Positions 1 through 8,947 of a stretch of 23,291 bases of DNA are shown one piece after another. The translations under genes and the position numbers were made by a program. The stretch covers positions 1-23,291 of the forward strand of contig JBEKVE010000030.1 of assembly GCA_049514335.1 (NCBI GenBank), given 5' to 3'. Source of the DNA: JBEKVE01 sp049514335. GTDB lineage: Bacteria; Actinomycetota; Acidimicrobiia; Acidimicrobiales; UBA8190. Each line of letters opens with the position of its first letter. Positions within the stretch are counted from its first letter, which is position 1. The notes under the pieces were generated by a model. That model searched no databases and had not been told where the DNA came from. It saw only the letters and a list, made by a program, of their open reading frames with translations.

Positions 1-1034
<1,034 letters not shown>

Positions 1035-1035
<1 letters not shown>

Positions 1036-2189
1036 CAGCGCACCCCCTCGTCCACCATGGTCCGGAACCGGTCGAACAGATAGCGGGCGTCGTGGGGGCC
1101 GGGGCCGGCCTCGGGGTGGTACTGCACGCCGAAGGCGGGCACCGACTCGCACCGGAAGCCCTCCACCACCCCGTCGTTCAGGTTGACGTGCGTCACCGCC
1201 GCCGCCAGACGACCCGTCGCCGGCAGCGTGGCCGCGTCCACGGCGTAGTTGTGGTTCTGGCTCGTGATCTCCACCTGCCCGGTGTCGAGGCGGCGCACCG
1301 GGTGGTTGCCGCCGTGGTGGCCGAAGGGCAGCTTGTAGGTGCGGGCCCCGATGGCGGCGGCGAGGAGCTGGTGCCCGAGGCAGATGCCGAACACCGGCAC
1401 CCGCCCGAGCAGCTCGGCCACCACCGCCGTCTGCTCCCCGAGGGCGGCGGGGTCCCCCGGGCCGTTGGACAGGAACACCCCGTCGGGCTCGAGCGCCAGG
1501 GCATCGGCGGCGGGGAACGTGGCGGGCACCACCGTGACGGTGCCGAGCCCGGCCAGGCAGCGCAACATGGTCTGCTTCACCCCGAAGTCGTAGGCGACGA
1601 TGCGCCGGGGGCCCGAGCCGACCTCGTACGGCGACCCGGTGGTGACGTCGGCCACGAGGTCCCGGCCCGTGGTGCCGGGCTCGGCCGCCGCCGCCGCCGC
1701 CAGCACGGCCTGCGGGGCGGTGCCGAAGGCACAGCCCATGGCGCCGTCGTCGCGCAGGTGACGCGTCAGACGGCGCGTGTCGACACCGCAGATGCCCGCC
1801 ACGCCGCCGCGCACCAGGAAGTCGCCGAAGGAGCTCGTGGCGCGCCACGACGAAGGTCTCGTGGGCACGTCGCGCACCACCACCCCCCGGCACCAGGGAC
1901 GCCTCGACTCGTCGTCCTCGGGCGTGGTCCCGTAGTTGCCGATGTGAGGATAGGTGAAGGTCACGACCTGCCCGGCGTAACTGGGGTCGGTGACGACCTC
2001 CTGATAGCCCGACAGCACGGTGTTGAACACGAGCTCGCCGGTGGCCACGCCTCCCGGCGACGGGGCGCCGATCGCCTCGCCCTCGAACACCGCGCCGTCG
2101 GCCAGGACGAGGAGGGCGGCGGGCCGGTCGCCGAACCAGTCGTCGGCCGGCCCGTCGGGCGCGTCGGGGAGGGCCCCCTCGGCGATCAC
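1035..2189 (-). CDS. carA: carbamoyl-phosphate synthase small (glutamine amidotransferase) subunit
   Basis: This 384-residue subunit hydrolyses glutamine and channels ammonia to CarB. The N-terminal CarA domain shows FEGEAIGAPSPGGVATGELV and the conserved YPHIGNYG. The C-terminal class I amidotransferase domain has LSNGPGDP, the nucleophile cysteine in FGICLGHQLLA, and the HPE of the catalytic triad in VQYHPEAGPGPHD. The reading frame stays open up to 2432, but that extension is arginine/proline-rich shadow of pyrC. The GTG at 2189 overlaps the pyrC stop as GTGA and gives the expected family length, so I chose it. It sits between pyrC and carB, with overlaps at both ends suggesting translational coupling. 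Confidence 0.95.
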
Positions 2190-3562
2190 CGCCGGGCCTC
2201 GCCGTCGACGACCACGGGCTCGCCCCGGAACAGGGTGTGGCGGACCCGCCCGGTGAGCACGCGCCCCGCCCACGGGGTGTTGCGGCTCCGGCTGGCCAGC
2301 CGGAAGGGGTCGACCTCCCACGTGCAGGCCGGGTCGATGACGCACAGGTTGGCGGGCGCCCCCGGCTCCACCGGGCCTCCCTGGTCCCCGCCCTGGTCGC
2401 GGTGCAGCCCGGCGATGCGCGCCGGACGCCACGACAGCAGGCCGATGACGTCGCGGTGGGCGAGCGCCGGGACCGGCGCGTGGCCGGCCCCTCCGTTGCG
2501 GGCGGGTCCCGACAGCGCGCCCATCACCACGGGCACCGCCGTCTGCAACCCGAGCATGCCGAATGGGGCGGCATCGAGGGTGTCTTCCTTTCGCTCCGGG
2601 GGGTGGGGGGCGTGATCAGTGGCCACGGCGTCGATGGTGCCGCAGGCACAGGCGGCGCGCAGCCCGGCCACGTCGGCCTCGGTGCGAAGCGGCGGGTTCA
2701 CCTTGAAGGTCGGGTCGTAGCCGGCGAGCTCGGCGTGGGTGAGAGAGAGATGGTGCGGTGTGACCTCCGCCGTGACGTCGAGCCCCTCGGCCTTGGCCGA
2801 CGCCACCAGGGCGGCGGACCGGGCCGTCGACAGATGGAGCAGGTGCAGGCGGGCACCGGTCATGCGGGCCAGGGCGATGTCGCGCATGACCATGAGCTCC
2901 TCGGCCTCGGCCGGGATGCCGGGGACCCCGAGGCGGCTCGACCACTCCCCCTCGTGCATGTGCCCCCCGGCGGCGAGGTCGTGGTCCTCGCAGTGCTGGG
3001 CCAGGGTGACGCCGAGGCCCCGGGCGTACTCGAAGGCCCGGCGCATCACCCCGCCGTCTTGGACCCCGGCCCCGTCGTCGGTGAAGAGGCGCACCCCGAG
3101 CGCCGCCAGCTCGCCCATGGGGGCGAGGTGCTCACCGGCGCGTCCCACGGTGATGGCACCCGCCACCGCCACCTGGCACGGCACCCCCTCGGCCAGGGAG
3201 AGGATCTCGAGGGCCACCGCCGCGCTGTCGATCGGTGGATCGGTGTTGGGCATGGCCACCACGGCCGTGAATCCGCCGAGCGCCGCCGACCGGGCGCCGG
3301 TCTCGACCGTCTCGGCCTCTTCGGACCCCGGCTGGCGCAGGTGCACGTGCAGGTCCACGAGCCCCGGCGTGACGAGGCAGCCCCCGGCGTCGAGGACAGT
3401 GGCCCCGCCCGGCACATCGAGCCCGGCCCCCACCTCGACCACCGTCGCGTCGCGCACCACGACGTCGGCGACCCGCTCACCGCCCTCGTCGACGACGGTC
3501 CCACCCCGGATGACCACCGTCGGCCCCCGTCGCGGCGCGGCGCCACGCGACGCCTCAGGCAC
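2186..3562 (-). CDS. pyrC: dihydroorotase, type I
   Basis: This metal-dependent amidohydrolase interconverts N-carbamoyl-aspartate and dihydroorotate, the third step of pyrimidine synthesis. Visible motifs in order are the metal-binding HxH (VDLHVHLRQPGSEEAE), the NTDP substrate loop (AMPNTDPPID), FTDDGAGVQD, AQHCEDHDLA, TPHHLSLTHAEL, FKVNPPLRTEADV and ATDHAPHPPERKE. Together these are typical of the bacterial type I enzyme. The frame is open to 3607, but a GTG at 3562 is preceded by GGAGGG (3567-3572) at good spacing and overlaps the pyrB stop by 8 bases. That start gives 458 residues, slightly longer than the usual 420-440. The end overlaps the carA start as GTGA. Confidence 0.94.
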   Translation of the reverse strand: MPEASRGAAPRRGPTVVIRGGTVVDEGGERVADVVVRDATVVEVGAGLDVPGGATVLDAGGCLVTPGLVDLHVHLRQPGSEEAETVETGARSAALGGFTAVVAMPNTDPPIDSAAVALEILSLAEGVPCQVAVAGAITVGRAGEHLAPMGELAALGVRLFTDDGAGVQDGGVMRRAFEYARGLGVTLAQHCEDHDLAAGGHMHEGEWSSRLGVPGIPAEAEELMVMRDIALARMTGARLHLLHLSTARSAALVASAKAEGLDVTAEVTPHHLSLTHAELAGYDPTFKVNPPLRTEADVAGLRAACACGTIDAVATDHAPHPPERKEDTLDAAPFGMLGLQTAVPVVMGALSGPARNGGAGHAPVPALAHRDVIGLLSWRPARIAGLHRDQGGDQGGPVEPGAPANLCVIDPACTWEVDPFRLASRSRNTPWAGRVLTGRVRHTLFRGEPVVVDGEARR

Positions 3563-4625
3563 CGGGCCCTCCGAGCGCGCTCGCCAGGCCGGGCGCCGGC
3601 GCCGCACCGGGCGAGCCGAGCAGCATGAAGAGCACGGCCATGCGGACGGCCACGCCGTTGGTCACCTGACGCAGCACCACCGACCGGGGCAGGTCGGCCA
3701 CATCATCGGCGATCTCCACGCCGCGCATCATGGGGCCGGGGTGCATCACGATGGCGTCGTCGTTCATGCAGGCGGCGCGCCGCGACGTGAGCCCGTACGA
3801 GGCGCTGTACTCGCGCACCGAGGGAAGAAACGCACCGGCGCCGCGCTCGGTCTGCAGGCGCAGCAGGTAGCAGACGTCGAGGTCGGGGAGCACGGCGTCG
3901 AGGTCGTGCGACACGCCCGCCACGGGCCATCCCACGAGCGACGGCGGCAGGAGGCTGCCCGGGGCGACGAGGGTGACCGACGAGCCCAGCGCGCCGAGGG
4001 CGAGGACGAGCGAGCGGGCCACACGGCTGTGGCGGACGTCGCCCACGATGCCGACGCGCAGCCCCGCGAACGGCTCCACGCCCATGTCCTCGACCGGCGA
4101 TCCGGCCCGGAGGGCGAGCGACTCGCGCATCGTGTAGCAGTCGAGCAGCGCCTGGGTGGGGTGCTCGTGCCAGCCGTCACCGGCGTTCACCACGCAGGCG
4201 TCCACCCACCGGGCCACGGCTGCCGGCGCGCCGGCCGAGGAGTGACGCACCACGAAGGCGTCGACTCCCATGGCGGCCACCGTCTCCACCGTGTCGCGCA
4301 GCGACTCCCCCTTCTTCACCGACGACGAGTCGACCGAGAACGACAGCACGTCGGCCGACAGCCGCTTGGCGGCCGTTTCGAACGACAGCCGCGTCCGGGT
4401 GGACTGCTCGGCGAAGAGCGTCACCACCGTCCGACCGCGCAGCGCCGGAACCTTGGGGATGGCGCGCCGGCCCACCTCCACGAAGGCGTCGGAGACGCGC
4501 AGGATCTCCTCGATCCCCTCGGCGCCGAGCTCCGCCACCGACAGGAGGTGCCGGTGCCCGGCCTTGGGGGCCTCGACACCCATGTCGCCCGCCTCGGCTG
4601 CGTCGGGGCGAGCCGCGTCGCTCAC
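3555..4625 (-). CDS. pyrB: aspartate carbamoyltransferase catalytic subunit
   Basis: It condenses carbamoyl phosphate with aspartate, the committed step of pyrimidine synthesis. The carbamoyl-phosphate-binding motif FAEQSTRTRLSFE is at residues 71-83. It is followed by VDSSSVKKGESLRDT (the conserved K-GES loop), GDGWHEHPTQALLD and the C-terminal HPGPMMRGVEI, all diagnostic of the transcarbamoylase family. At 356 residues it is somewhat longer than the usual 305-320, through an N-terminal extension of about 25 residues and a Pro/Gly/Ala-rich tail. The GTG at 4625 overlaps the pyrR stop as GTGA. No pyrI-like regulatory subunit is visible. Control probably comes through PyrR acting on the leader upstream of pyrR. 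Confidence 0.96.
   Translation of the reverse strand: MSDAARPDAAEAGDMGVEAPKAGHRHLLSVAELGAEGIEEILRVSDAFVEVGRRAIPKVPALRGRTVVTLFAEQSTRTRLSFETAAKRLSADVLSFSVDSSSVKKGESLRDTVETVAAMGVDAFVVRHSSAGAPAAVARWVDACVVNAGDGWHEHPTQALLDCYTMRESLALRAGSPVEDMGVEPFAGLRVGIVGDVRHSRVARSLVLALGALGSSVTLVAPGSLLPPSLVGWPVAGVSHDLDAVLPDLDVCYLLRLQTERGAGAFLPSVREYSASYGLTSRRAACMNDDAIVMHPGPMMRGVEIADDVADLPRSVVLRQVTNGVAVRMAVLFMLLGSPGAAPAPGLASALGGPGA
3567..3572 (-). promoter_or_regulatory. ribosome binding site that decides the pyrC start
   Basis: GGAGGG lies 4 bases before the GTG at 3562, inside the end of pyrB. No comparable site precedes the further upstream start of the open frame at 3607, so this site selects the shorter pyrC. 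Confidence 0.7.
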
Positions 4626-5191
4626 CGGGGGACCACGTCGCCGAGCACCACGCCGTCGAGGCTCACGTCGACCTGCTCGTCGATCCGGGTGGGCATGTTC
4701 TTGCCCACGTAGTCGGGGCGGATGGGCAGCTCACGGTGGCCCCGATCCACCATGACCGCCAGTTGCACGGCCCGGGCCCGGCCGTAGTCGGCCAGGGCGT
4801 TGAGCGCCGCCCGGACGGTGCGCCCGGTGAACAGCACGTCGTCGACCAGCACCACGAGGTGCCCGGCCAGGTCGCCGGGGATGTCGGTGGCGGCCTCGGG
4901 CAGGACGGGCCTGATCCCTATGTCGTCACGGTAGAAGGCCACGTCGAGCAGGCCCACCGGCACGGCGATGCCTTCGACCTCCTCGAGGACGGCGGCGATG
5001 CGGAAGGCCAGGGGGACGCCCCCTGTCTGCAGCCCCACCAGGACGATGTCCTCGAGCCCGCGGTTGCGCTCCACGATCTCGTGGGCGATCCGGGTGAGGG
5101 CCCGCTGGACGTCCTGCGACGACATGACCTGGACCCGAGGAACGAAGACCCCACCTCGCGGTGGGGTCAATCTGCGCTCGCGTTCGGCCAC
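4622..5191 (-). CDS. pyrR: bifunctional pyr operon regulator / uracil phosphoribosyltransferase
   Basis: PyrR binds pyr mRNA in response to UMP and, in many species, also has uracil phosphoribosyltransferase activity. The 13-residue PRPP-binding motif appears as VVLVDDVLFTGRT. Other typical blocks are ALTRIAHEIVERN, GLQTGGVPLA, FYRDDIGIRP, AVMVDRGHRELPIR and DYVGKNMPT. I chose the GTG at 5191 because GGAGGAG (5197-5203) precedes it by 5 bases. The alternative ATG at 5125 has no clear Shine-Dalgarno and would remove the first strand seen in homologues (aligned with the start of the Bacillus protein from memory). It is the first gene of the pyr block, 66 bases after nusB. Its leader carries a PyrR-type RNA loop. 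Confidence 0.95.
   Translation of the reverse strand: MAERERRLTPPRGGVFVPRVQVMSSQDVQRALTRIAHEIVERNRGLEDIVLVGLQTGGVPLAFRIAAVLEEVEGIAVPVGLLDVAFYRDDIGIRPVLPEAATDIPGDLAGHLVVLVDDVLFTGRTVRAALNALADYGRARAVQLAVMVDRGHRELPIRPDYVGKNMPTRIDEQVDVSLDGVVLGDVVPR
5147..5168 (-). repeat. perfect 9-bp inverted repeat with GCGA loop inside the 5' end of pyrR
   Basis: On the minus strand, GACCCCACC and GGTGGGGTC flank the tetraloop GCGA, which is of the stable GNRA type. The repeat lies 24-45 bases downstream of the chosen pyrR start. No U-run follows, so it is not a classical intrinsic terminator. It could influence translation of pyrR or act as a competing fold in the PyrR switch, or it may be a chance product of GC-rich coding sequence. 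Confidence 0.5.
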
Positions 5192-5196
5192 GAAGG

Positions 5197-5203
5197 CTCC
5201 TCC
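5197..5203 (-). promoter_or_regulatory. strong ribosome binding site of pyrR
   Basis: GGAGGAG lies 5 bases before the GTG at 5191 and begins 11 bases after the PyrR-type loop. It is close enough to be blocked by RNA folding or by protein bound to that loop. A CTCCT segment at 5245-5249 upstream could pair with its AGGAG. Confidence 0.75.
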
Positions 5204-5213
5204 ACGTTCCGTT

Positions 5214-5231
5214 CGGGCCTCTCCGGACCCG
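5214..5231 (-). promoter_or_regulatory. PyrR-binding RNA loop in the pyr leader
   Basis: On the minus strand the core GGGTCCGGAGAGGCCC (5230-5215) matches the Bacillus PyrR binding consensus ARUCCNGNGAGGYU at 12 of 14 positions. The two differences are a first A to G and a last U to C, which together keep the pair. It folds as CGGG, bulged U, CC, loop GGAGA, GG, CCCG. This is the stem, bulge and purine-rich loop shape of known PyrR targets. It lies between nusB and pyrR, just ahead of the pyrR ribosome binding site. From its position I infer translational control, as reported for Mycobacterium smegmatis, rather than attenuation, since no terminator with a U-run is visible. Confidence 0.78.
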
Positions 5232-5249
5232 CTTCACGGTCGTCAGGAG

Positions 5250-5255
5250 ATGTTA
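5250..5255 (-). promoter_or_regulatory. possible -10 element for the pyr operon
   Basis: TAACAT follows GC on the minus strand just after the nusB stop. Transcription from it would begin near 5243 and give a leader of about 50 bases containing the PyrR loop and the ribosome binding site. No convincing -35 is seen, so this is a weak assignment. The operon may also be read from upstream genes. Confidence 0.35.
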
Positions 5256-5257
5256 GC

Positions 5258-5680
5258 TCAGGGTCGCACCCGGCGGGCGATGGTGGACAGCACGCCGTTC
5301 ACGAAACCGCCCGAGAATTCGGTGGAGTACTGCTTGGCCAGCTCCACCGCCTCGTCGATCACGACCGCCACCGGTGTGGCGGGGTCGGCCACGAGCTCGT
5401 AGGTGGCCAGGCGCAGCACGGCCCGGTCGAGCACCGGCATGCGCTCGAGCTCCCATCCCTCGGCCGCCGCCGCCACCAGGCCGTCGATCTCCGCCGCCCG
5501 GGCCGCCACGCCCGCCACCAGGGCGGTGGCGAAGGGGTCGGGGGCCACAGCCAGTGCCCGCAGCACCTCGGCCGGGTCGACGCGCTTCATCTCGGCCTCG
5601 TAGAGCAAGGTGAGGGCCCGCTCGCGCGCCTGGTGGCGCGGTCCCTCGCCGGGTCCGCCCGGCTCGCGGTCCTCGGGCAT
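5258..5680 (-). CDS. nusB: transcription antitermination factor NusB
   Basis: NusB, with NusE (S10), binds boxA RNA and supports antitermination, chiefly of rRNA operons. The 140-residue protein has the all-helical NusB fold signature: ARERALTLLYEAEMKRVDP near the N-terminus, then VLDRAVLRLATYEL, and the C-terminal VVIDEAVELAKQYSTEFSGG followed by FVNGVLSTIA. The length is typical. ATG at 5680 follows the efp stop by 14 bases. I see no strong Shine-Dalgarno, so it may be translated by coupling with efp. The gene order efp-nusB-pyrR is familiar in actinobacteria. Confidence 0.95.
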   Translation of the reverse strand: MPEDREPGGPGEGPRHQARERALTLLYEAEMKRVDPAEVLRALAVAPDPFATALVAGVAARAAEIDGLVAAAAEGWELERMPVLDRAVLRLATYELVADPATPVAVVIDEAVELAKQYSTEFSGGFVNGVLSTIARRVRP

Positions 5681-5694
5681 GCCCGGCGCCCGGG

Positions 5695-6255
5695 TCAGGC
5701 CCGGGTGATGTATTCGCCCGAGCGCGTATCGACCTTGATGCGGTCACCGGGGTTGACGAACAGCGGGACCTGCACGACCAGGCCGGTCTCGAGCGTGGCC
5801 GGCTTGCGCGCCCCCGACACCCGGTCTCCCTGGACGCCGGGCTCGGTCTGGGCCACCGACAGCTCCACCGCGGCAGGCAGGTCGACGCCGACGATCTCGC
5901 CCTCGTACATCTGCAACACGGCGTTGTCGCCCTCCTTCACGAAGCTGGCCGCCTCCCCGAGCGAGGCGGGCGTCACGGTCATCTGGTCGTAGGTCGTGAC
6001 GTCCATGAAGACGTAGTCCGAGCCGTCGCGGTACAGGTACTGCATCTCGCGCTTGTCCACGATGGCCTGCTCGACCCGCTCGTCGGCGCGGAACGTGCGC
6101 TCGAGCACCGCCCCCGTCCGGACGTTCTTGAGCTTGGTGCGCACGAAGGCGCCGCCCTTGCCCGGCTTCACGTGCTGGAACTCCACCACGGAGAAGAGCC
6201 CCTCGGGGAGGTCGAGGGTCATGCCGTTTCTGAGGTCGTTGGTGGTGACAGCCAT
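5695..6255 (-). CDS. efp: elongation factor P
   Basis: EF-P binds between the P and E sites of the ribosome and relieves stalling at consecutive prolines. The 186-residue protein begins MAVTTNDLRNGMTLDLPEG and shows the tip loop HVKPGKGGAFVR. In that loop K33 corresponds to the lysine that is modified in E. coli EF-P. The central OB domain (YMYEGEIVGVDLPAAVEL-like block) and C-terminal domain (GLVVQVPLFVNPGDRIKVDT, GEYITRA) are intact. The frame stays open far upstream, but the ATG at 6255 fits the family start and shares one base with the pepQ stop (TGATG). Which enzyme would modify K33 cannot be told from this window. Confidence 0.96.
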   Translation of the reverse strand: MAVTTNDLRNGMTLDLPEGLFSVVEFQHVKPGKGGAFVRTKLKNVRTGAVLERTFRADERVEQAIVDKREMQYLYRDGSDYVFMDVTTYDQMTVTPASLGEAASFVKEGDNAVLQMYEGEIVGVDLPAAVELSVAQTEPGVQGDRVSGARKPATLETGLVVQVPLFVNPGDRIKVDTRSGEYITRA

Positions 6256-7385
6256 CAGGCGGCGGCGTCCTTCGGGAATTCGGTCAGGGTGCGGGAGCCG
6301 TCCTCGGTGACCACGACGGTGTCCTCGATCCGGACTCCCCCGACACCCGGCAGGTAGACACCGGGTTCGACCGTCACCACGACGCCCGGAGCGAGGATAG
6401 CAGTCGACCCGGGGCCGACCGCCGGGGCTTCGTGGATGTCGAGGCCCACGCCGTGCCCCGTCCCGTGCTCGAAGGCCTCCGCCCATCCGGCCTCCGCGAT
6501 CAGGTCGCGACAGGCCCGGTCCACCTCGCCCGTGCCCACGCCGGCGCGCACCACGGCCACGCCGGCGGCCTGCGCCGCGCCCACCACGGCGAAGACGCGG
6601 GCCAATGTGCCCGACGGCGGGGCCCCCACGCAGAAGGTGCGCGTCATGTCGGACCGGTAGCCGTCGAAGATCGCCCCGAAGTCGATCACCACGGGGTCGC
6701 CGTGGGCCACGGCCCGGGTGGTGGGCCGGGCGTGGGGCTTGGCCGCGTTCGGGCCGGAGGCGACGATGGTCTCGAAGGCGCGGTCCTCGGCCCCGAGGCG
6801 CCGCATGGCGGAGTCGAGGGCGAGCGCCACCTCGTCCTCGCGCCGTCCCTCGCCCAGCAGGGACACGACCTCGGCGAGCGCGGCGTCGGCGATGGCGGCG
6901 GCGCGCGCCATGCGGGCCACCTCCCCGACGTCTTTCACCTGTCGCAGTCGCTCGACCACCCCGCTCGTGGCCACGGGGTCGGCGGGAGCGAGGTCCTCTG
7001 CCCACCGCCGCTGCGCGTTCCAGCTCACATGGTCGGCCTCGAGCCCGAGGCGCGACACCGCCGCCGTTGCCGACGCGGCGGCGAGCGCCTGGCGCTGCGC
7101 CGGCACACCGCCCACGGTGAGCTCGACCGTGCCGTCGAGGCCGGCCGCGCCCAGCTGCTCGGCGGCCTGGGTCCGGTACCGCCCGTCGGTGACGAGGTGC
7201 GCCCCCGTGGCGGTGACGAAGAGGACGCCGGCCGATCCGGTGAACCCGGTCAGGTAGCGGACGTTGGCGGGCGTGGTGACGAGGAGCGCGTCCACGGCTG
7301 CGGCGTCGAGACCCTGGCGCAGGCGGACGAGGCGCGGCGCGAAGGCGAGCGCCGGGAGCGCGCCCCTGAGGGCGTCACCGCTCAC
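6255..7385 (-). CDS. pepQ: M24B family Xaa-Pro aminopeptidase / dipeptidase
   Basis: This cytoplasmic metallopeptidase cleaves the bond before or after proline in short peptides. Of 376 residues, the N-terminal creatinase-like domain covers about 15-145 (RYLTGFTGSAGVL, VTDGRYRTQA). The pita-bread catalytic domain follows. Its five metal ligands are visible as D235 (VIDFGAIFDG), D246 (YRSDMTRTF), H311 (HGTGHGVGLDIHE), E340 (TVEPGVYLPG) and E354 (VRIEDTVVVT). GTG at 7385 overlaps the aroQ stop as GTGA, and the frame upstream of it is shadow of aroQ. Placement next to efp is common and fits proline-related functions. Whether it acts as aminopeptidase P or prolidase cannot be decided, so the symbol is approximate. 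Confidence 0.92.
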   Translation of the reverse strand: MSGDALRGALPALAFAPRLVRLRQGLDAAAVDALLVTTPANVRYLTGFTGSAGVLFVTATGAHLVTDGRYRTQAAEQLGAAGLDGTVELTVGGVPAQRQALAAASATAAVSRLGLEADHVSWNAQRRWAEDLAPADPVATSGVVERLRQVKDVGEVARMARAAAIADAALAEVVSLLGEGRREDEVALALDSAMRRLGAEDRAFETIVASGPNAAKPHARPTTRAVAHGDPVVIDFGAIFDGYRSDMTRTFCVGAPPSGTLARVFAVVGAAQAAGVAVVRAGVGTGEVDRACRDLIAEAGWAEAFEHGTGHGVGLDIHEAPAVGPGSTAILAPGVVVTVEPGVYLPGVGGVRIEDTVVVTEDGSRTLTEFPKDAAA

Positions 7386-7864
7386 CGGCGCACCGGGCCC
7401 CCACCCTCGGCCCGCGCCGCCAGCACCCGTGCCGCGGCCCGCACGGCCAGCCGGTAGCCGAGGCCGCCGAAGCCGGCGATGGTGCCGTCGGACACCGGTG
7501 CCACCACCGAGGTGTGGCGCCACGGCTCGCGTGCCGCGGGGTTCGACAGGTGCACCTCGATGACCACACCGTCGAAGGTGGCCAACGCGTCGTGCAACGA
7601 CCAGGAGTAGTGGGTGAGGGCGCCGGCGTTCACCACCAGCGCCGCGGCCCGGCCCCGGGCCCCGTGCACCAGCTCGATCAGCTCGCCCTCGTGGTTGCTC
7701 TGGTGGTGCTCGAGGGTGAGGCCGCACTCGGCGGCCTCCGCCGCCGCCGCCGCCACGTGGTCGGCCAGGGACTCGGTGCCGTACACCTCGGGCTCGCGCT
7801 CGCCCAGGAGGTCGAGATTGGGTCCCGACAGCAACACCACGAGCGGTGCCGTCCCCCCCGTCAC
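7382..7864 (-). CDS. aroQ: type II 3-dehydroquinate dehydratase
   Basis: It converts 3-dehydroquinate to 3-dehydroshikimate, the third step of the shikimate pathway, by the type II (dodecameric, enolate) mechanism. The 160-residue protein shows LLSGPNLDLLGEREPEVYG with the catalytic tyrosine Y28. It also has the QSNHEGELIELVH loop, NAGALTHYSWSLHDAL, and the substrate-binding EVHLSNPAAREPWRHTSVV. GTG at 7864 overlaps the aroB stop as GTGA and has GGGAG 7 bases upstream. The longer open frame upstream is shadow of aroB. The end overlaps the pepQ start. Confidence 0.95.
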   Translation of the reverse strand: MTGGTAPLVVLLSGPNLDLLGEREPEVYGTESLADHVAAAAAEAAECGLTLEHHQSNHEGELIELVHGARGRAAALVVNAGALTHYSWSLHDALATFDGVVIEVHLSNPAAREPWRHTSVVAPVSDGTIAGFGGLGYRLAVRAAARVLAARAEGGGPVRR

Positions 7865-8913
7865 GGCGCTGCTCCCATGTCGGCCAGGGTAGCGAGGACG
7901 GCGTCCGCGTCCACACCGTGCACGGGTTCGACGCCCCGGGGCCCGTCGAGCACGAAGGTGAGGTCGTGGTGCGCCTTTTTGTCGCGGGCCATGAACGTCA
8001 CGAGCTCCTGGGCCGACGCCCCCACCGGCAGGTCGCCGTACAGGTCGAACGCCCCCACCACCCGGCGGTGCAGCGCCACCCGCTCGTCGTCGATGCGCCC
8101 CAGGCGGCGCGCCAGCATCGCCGCGAAGACGAGGCCCACCGCCACGGCCTCGCCGTGGCGCAGGTCCCACTTGGCGTCGGGGCCGAAGGAGGCCGCCTCC
8201 AGGGCGTGGCCCAGGGTGTGGCCGTAGTTGAGGACCATGCGACCACCCGATTCGCGCTCGTCGGCCCCCACCACCGCCGCCTTTATGGCCGCGCACGCCG
8301 CCACCTGCTCGTCGAGGGCGAGCCCCAGGAACGCCGCCCCGGGACGACCACCTTCGAGCACCCCGTCACCCAGGAAGACGTACTTGGCCATCTCCCCCCG
8401 ACCCGACGACCACTCCCGGGCCGACAGCGACCCGAGTGTCTCGGTGTCGCACAGCACGGCCGCCGGCTGCCAGAACGCGCCCACCAGGTTCTTGCCCTCG
8501 GGGAGGTTCACCCCGGTCTTTCCACCGATGGCGGCGTCGACCTGCGCCAGCAGCGTGGTGGCCACGTTGACGTAGGCGATGCCGCGGTGGAACACCGAGG
8601 CGGCGAAGCCCGCCACGTCGGTCACCACCCCGCCGCCCACCGCCACCACGGCGTCCGAGCGCGACAACCCGCTGGCGGCGAAGCCGCGGCACAGGTACTC
8701 GATGGTGGCGATCGACTTGGCCGCCTCGCCCTCCTCCACCACGAAGGTGGTGGCGGGCACCCCCGGGTCGACGTCCACCTCGATGCTCTCCTGGGTGACG
8801 ACGGCCACCTGCTCGACGCCGGCGGGCAGCACCTCGGCCAGCATCCGCCGTGCCCCGGGGCCCACCACGACGTCGTAGGACCTGTCGCCCAGCCCCACCG
8901 GGACGGTGATCAC
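7861..8913 (-). CDS. aroB: 3-dehydroquinate synthase
   Basis: This NAD- and divalent-metal-dependent enzyme makes 3-dehydroquinate from DAHP. The 350-residue protein has the NAD-binding GGGVVTDVAGFAASVFHRG, then TTLLAQVDAAIGGKTGVN and GKNLVGAFWQP. The metal-site histidines appear in VLNYGHTLGHALEA and LRHGEAVAVGL. The frame is open to 9045, but the start codons and sequence there are shadow of aroK. The GTG at 8913 has GGAG 7 bases upstream and gives the usual family length. It lies 34 bases after the aroK stop, the one loose junction within the aro block. Confidence 0.95.
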   Translation of the reverse strand: MITVPVGLGDRSYDVVVGPGARRMLAEVLPAGVEQVAVVTQESIEVDVDPGVPATTFVVEEGEAAKSIATIEYLCRGFAASGLSRSDAVVAVGGGVVTDVAGFAASVFHRGIAYVNVATTLLAQVDAAIGGKTGVNLPEGKNLVGAFWQPAAVLCDTETLGSLSAREWSSGRGEMAKYVFLGDGVLEGGRPGAAFLGLALDEQVAACAAIKAAVVGADERESGGRMVLNYGHTLGHALEAASFGPDAKWDLRHGEAVAVGLVFAAMLARRLGRIDDERVALHRRVVGAFDLYGDLPVGASAQELVTFMARDKKAHHDLTFVLDGPRGVEPVHGVDADAVLATLADMGAAP

Positions 8914-8947
8914 GGCCTTGCTCCGCCTGAGACGTCGGACGCGCCCG

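Noticed and set aside
2190..2432. Longer N-terminus for carA
   Set aside because: The extra 81 residues are Arg/Pro/Gly-rich and coincide with the pyrC coding region. The GTG at 2189 overlapping the pyrC stop fits the family.
2739..4712. A 657-codon open frame on the plus strand opposite pyrC and pyrB
   Set aside because: Its product is Arg/Ser/Pro-rich without recognisable motifs and lies antisense to two clear enzymes. High GC removes stops from the opposite strand, so it is a shadow.
5123..5125. ATG at 5125 as the pyrR start
   Set aside because: It lacks a good ribosome binding site and would cut off the first conserved strand. The GTG at 5191 has GGAGGAG at ideal spacing. It is not excluded completely.
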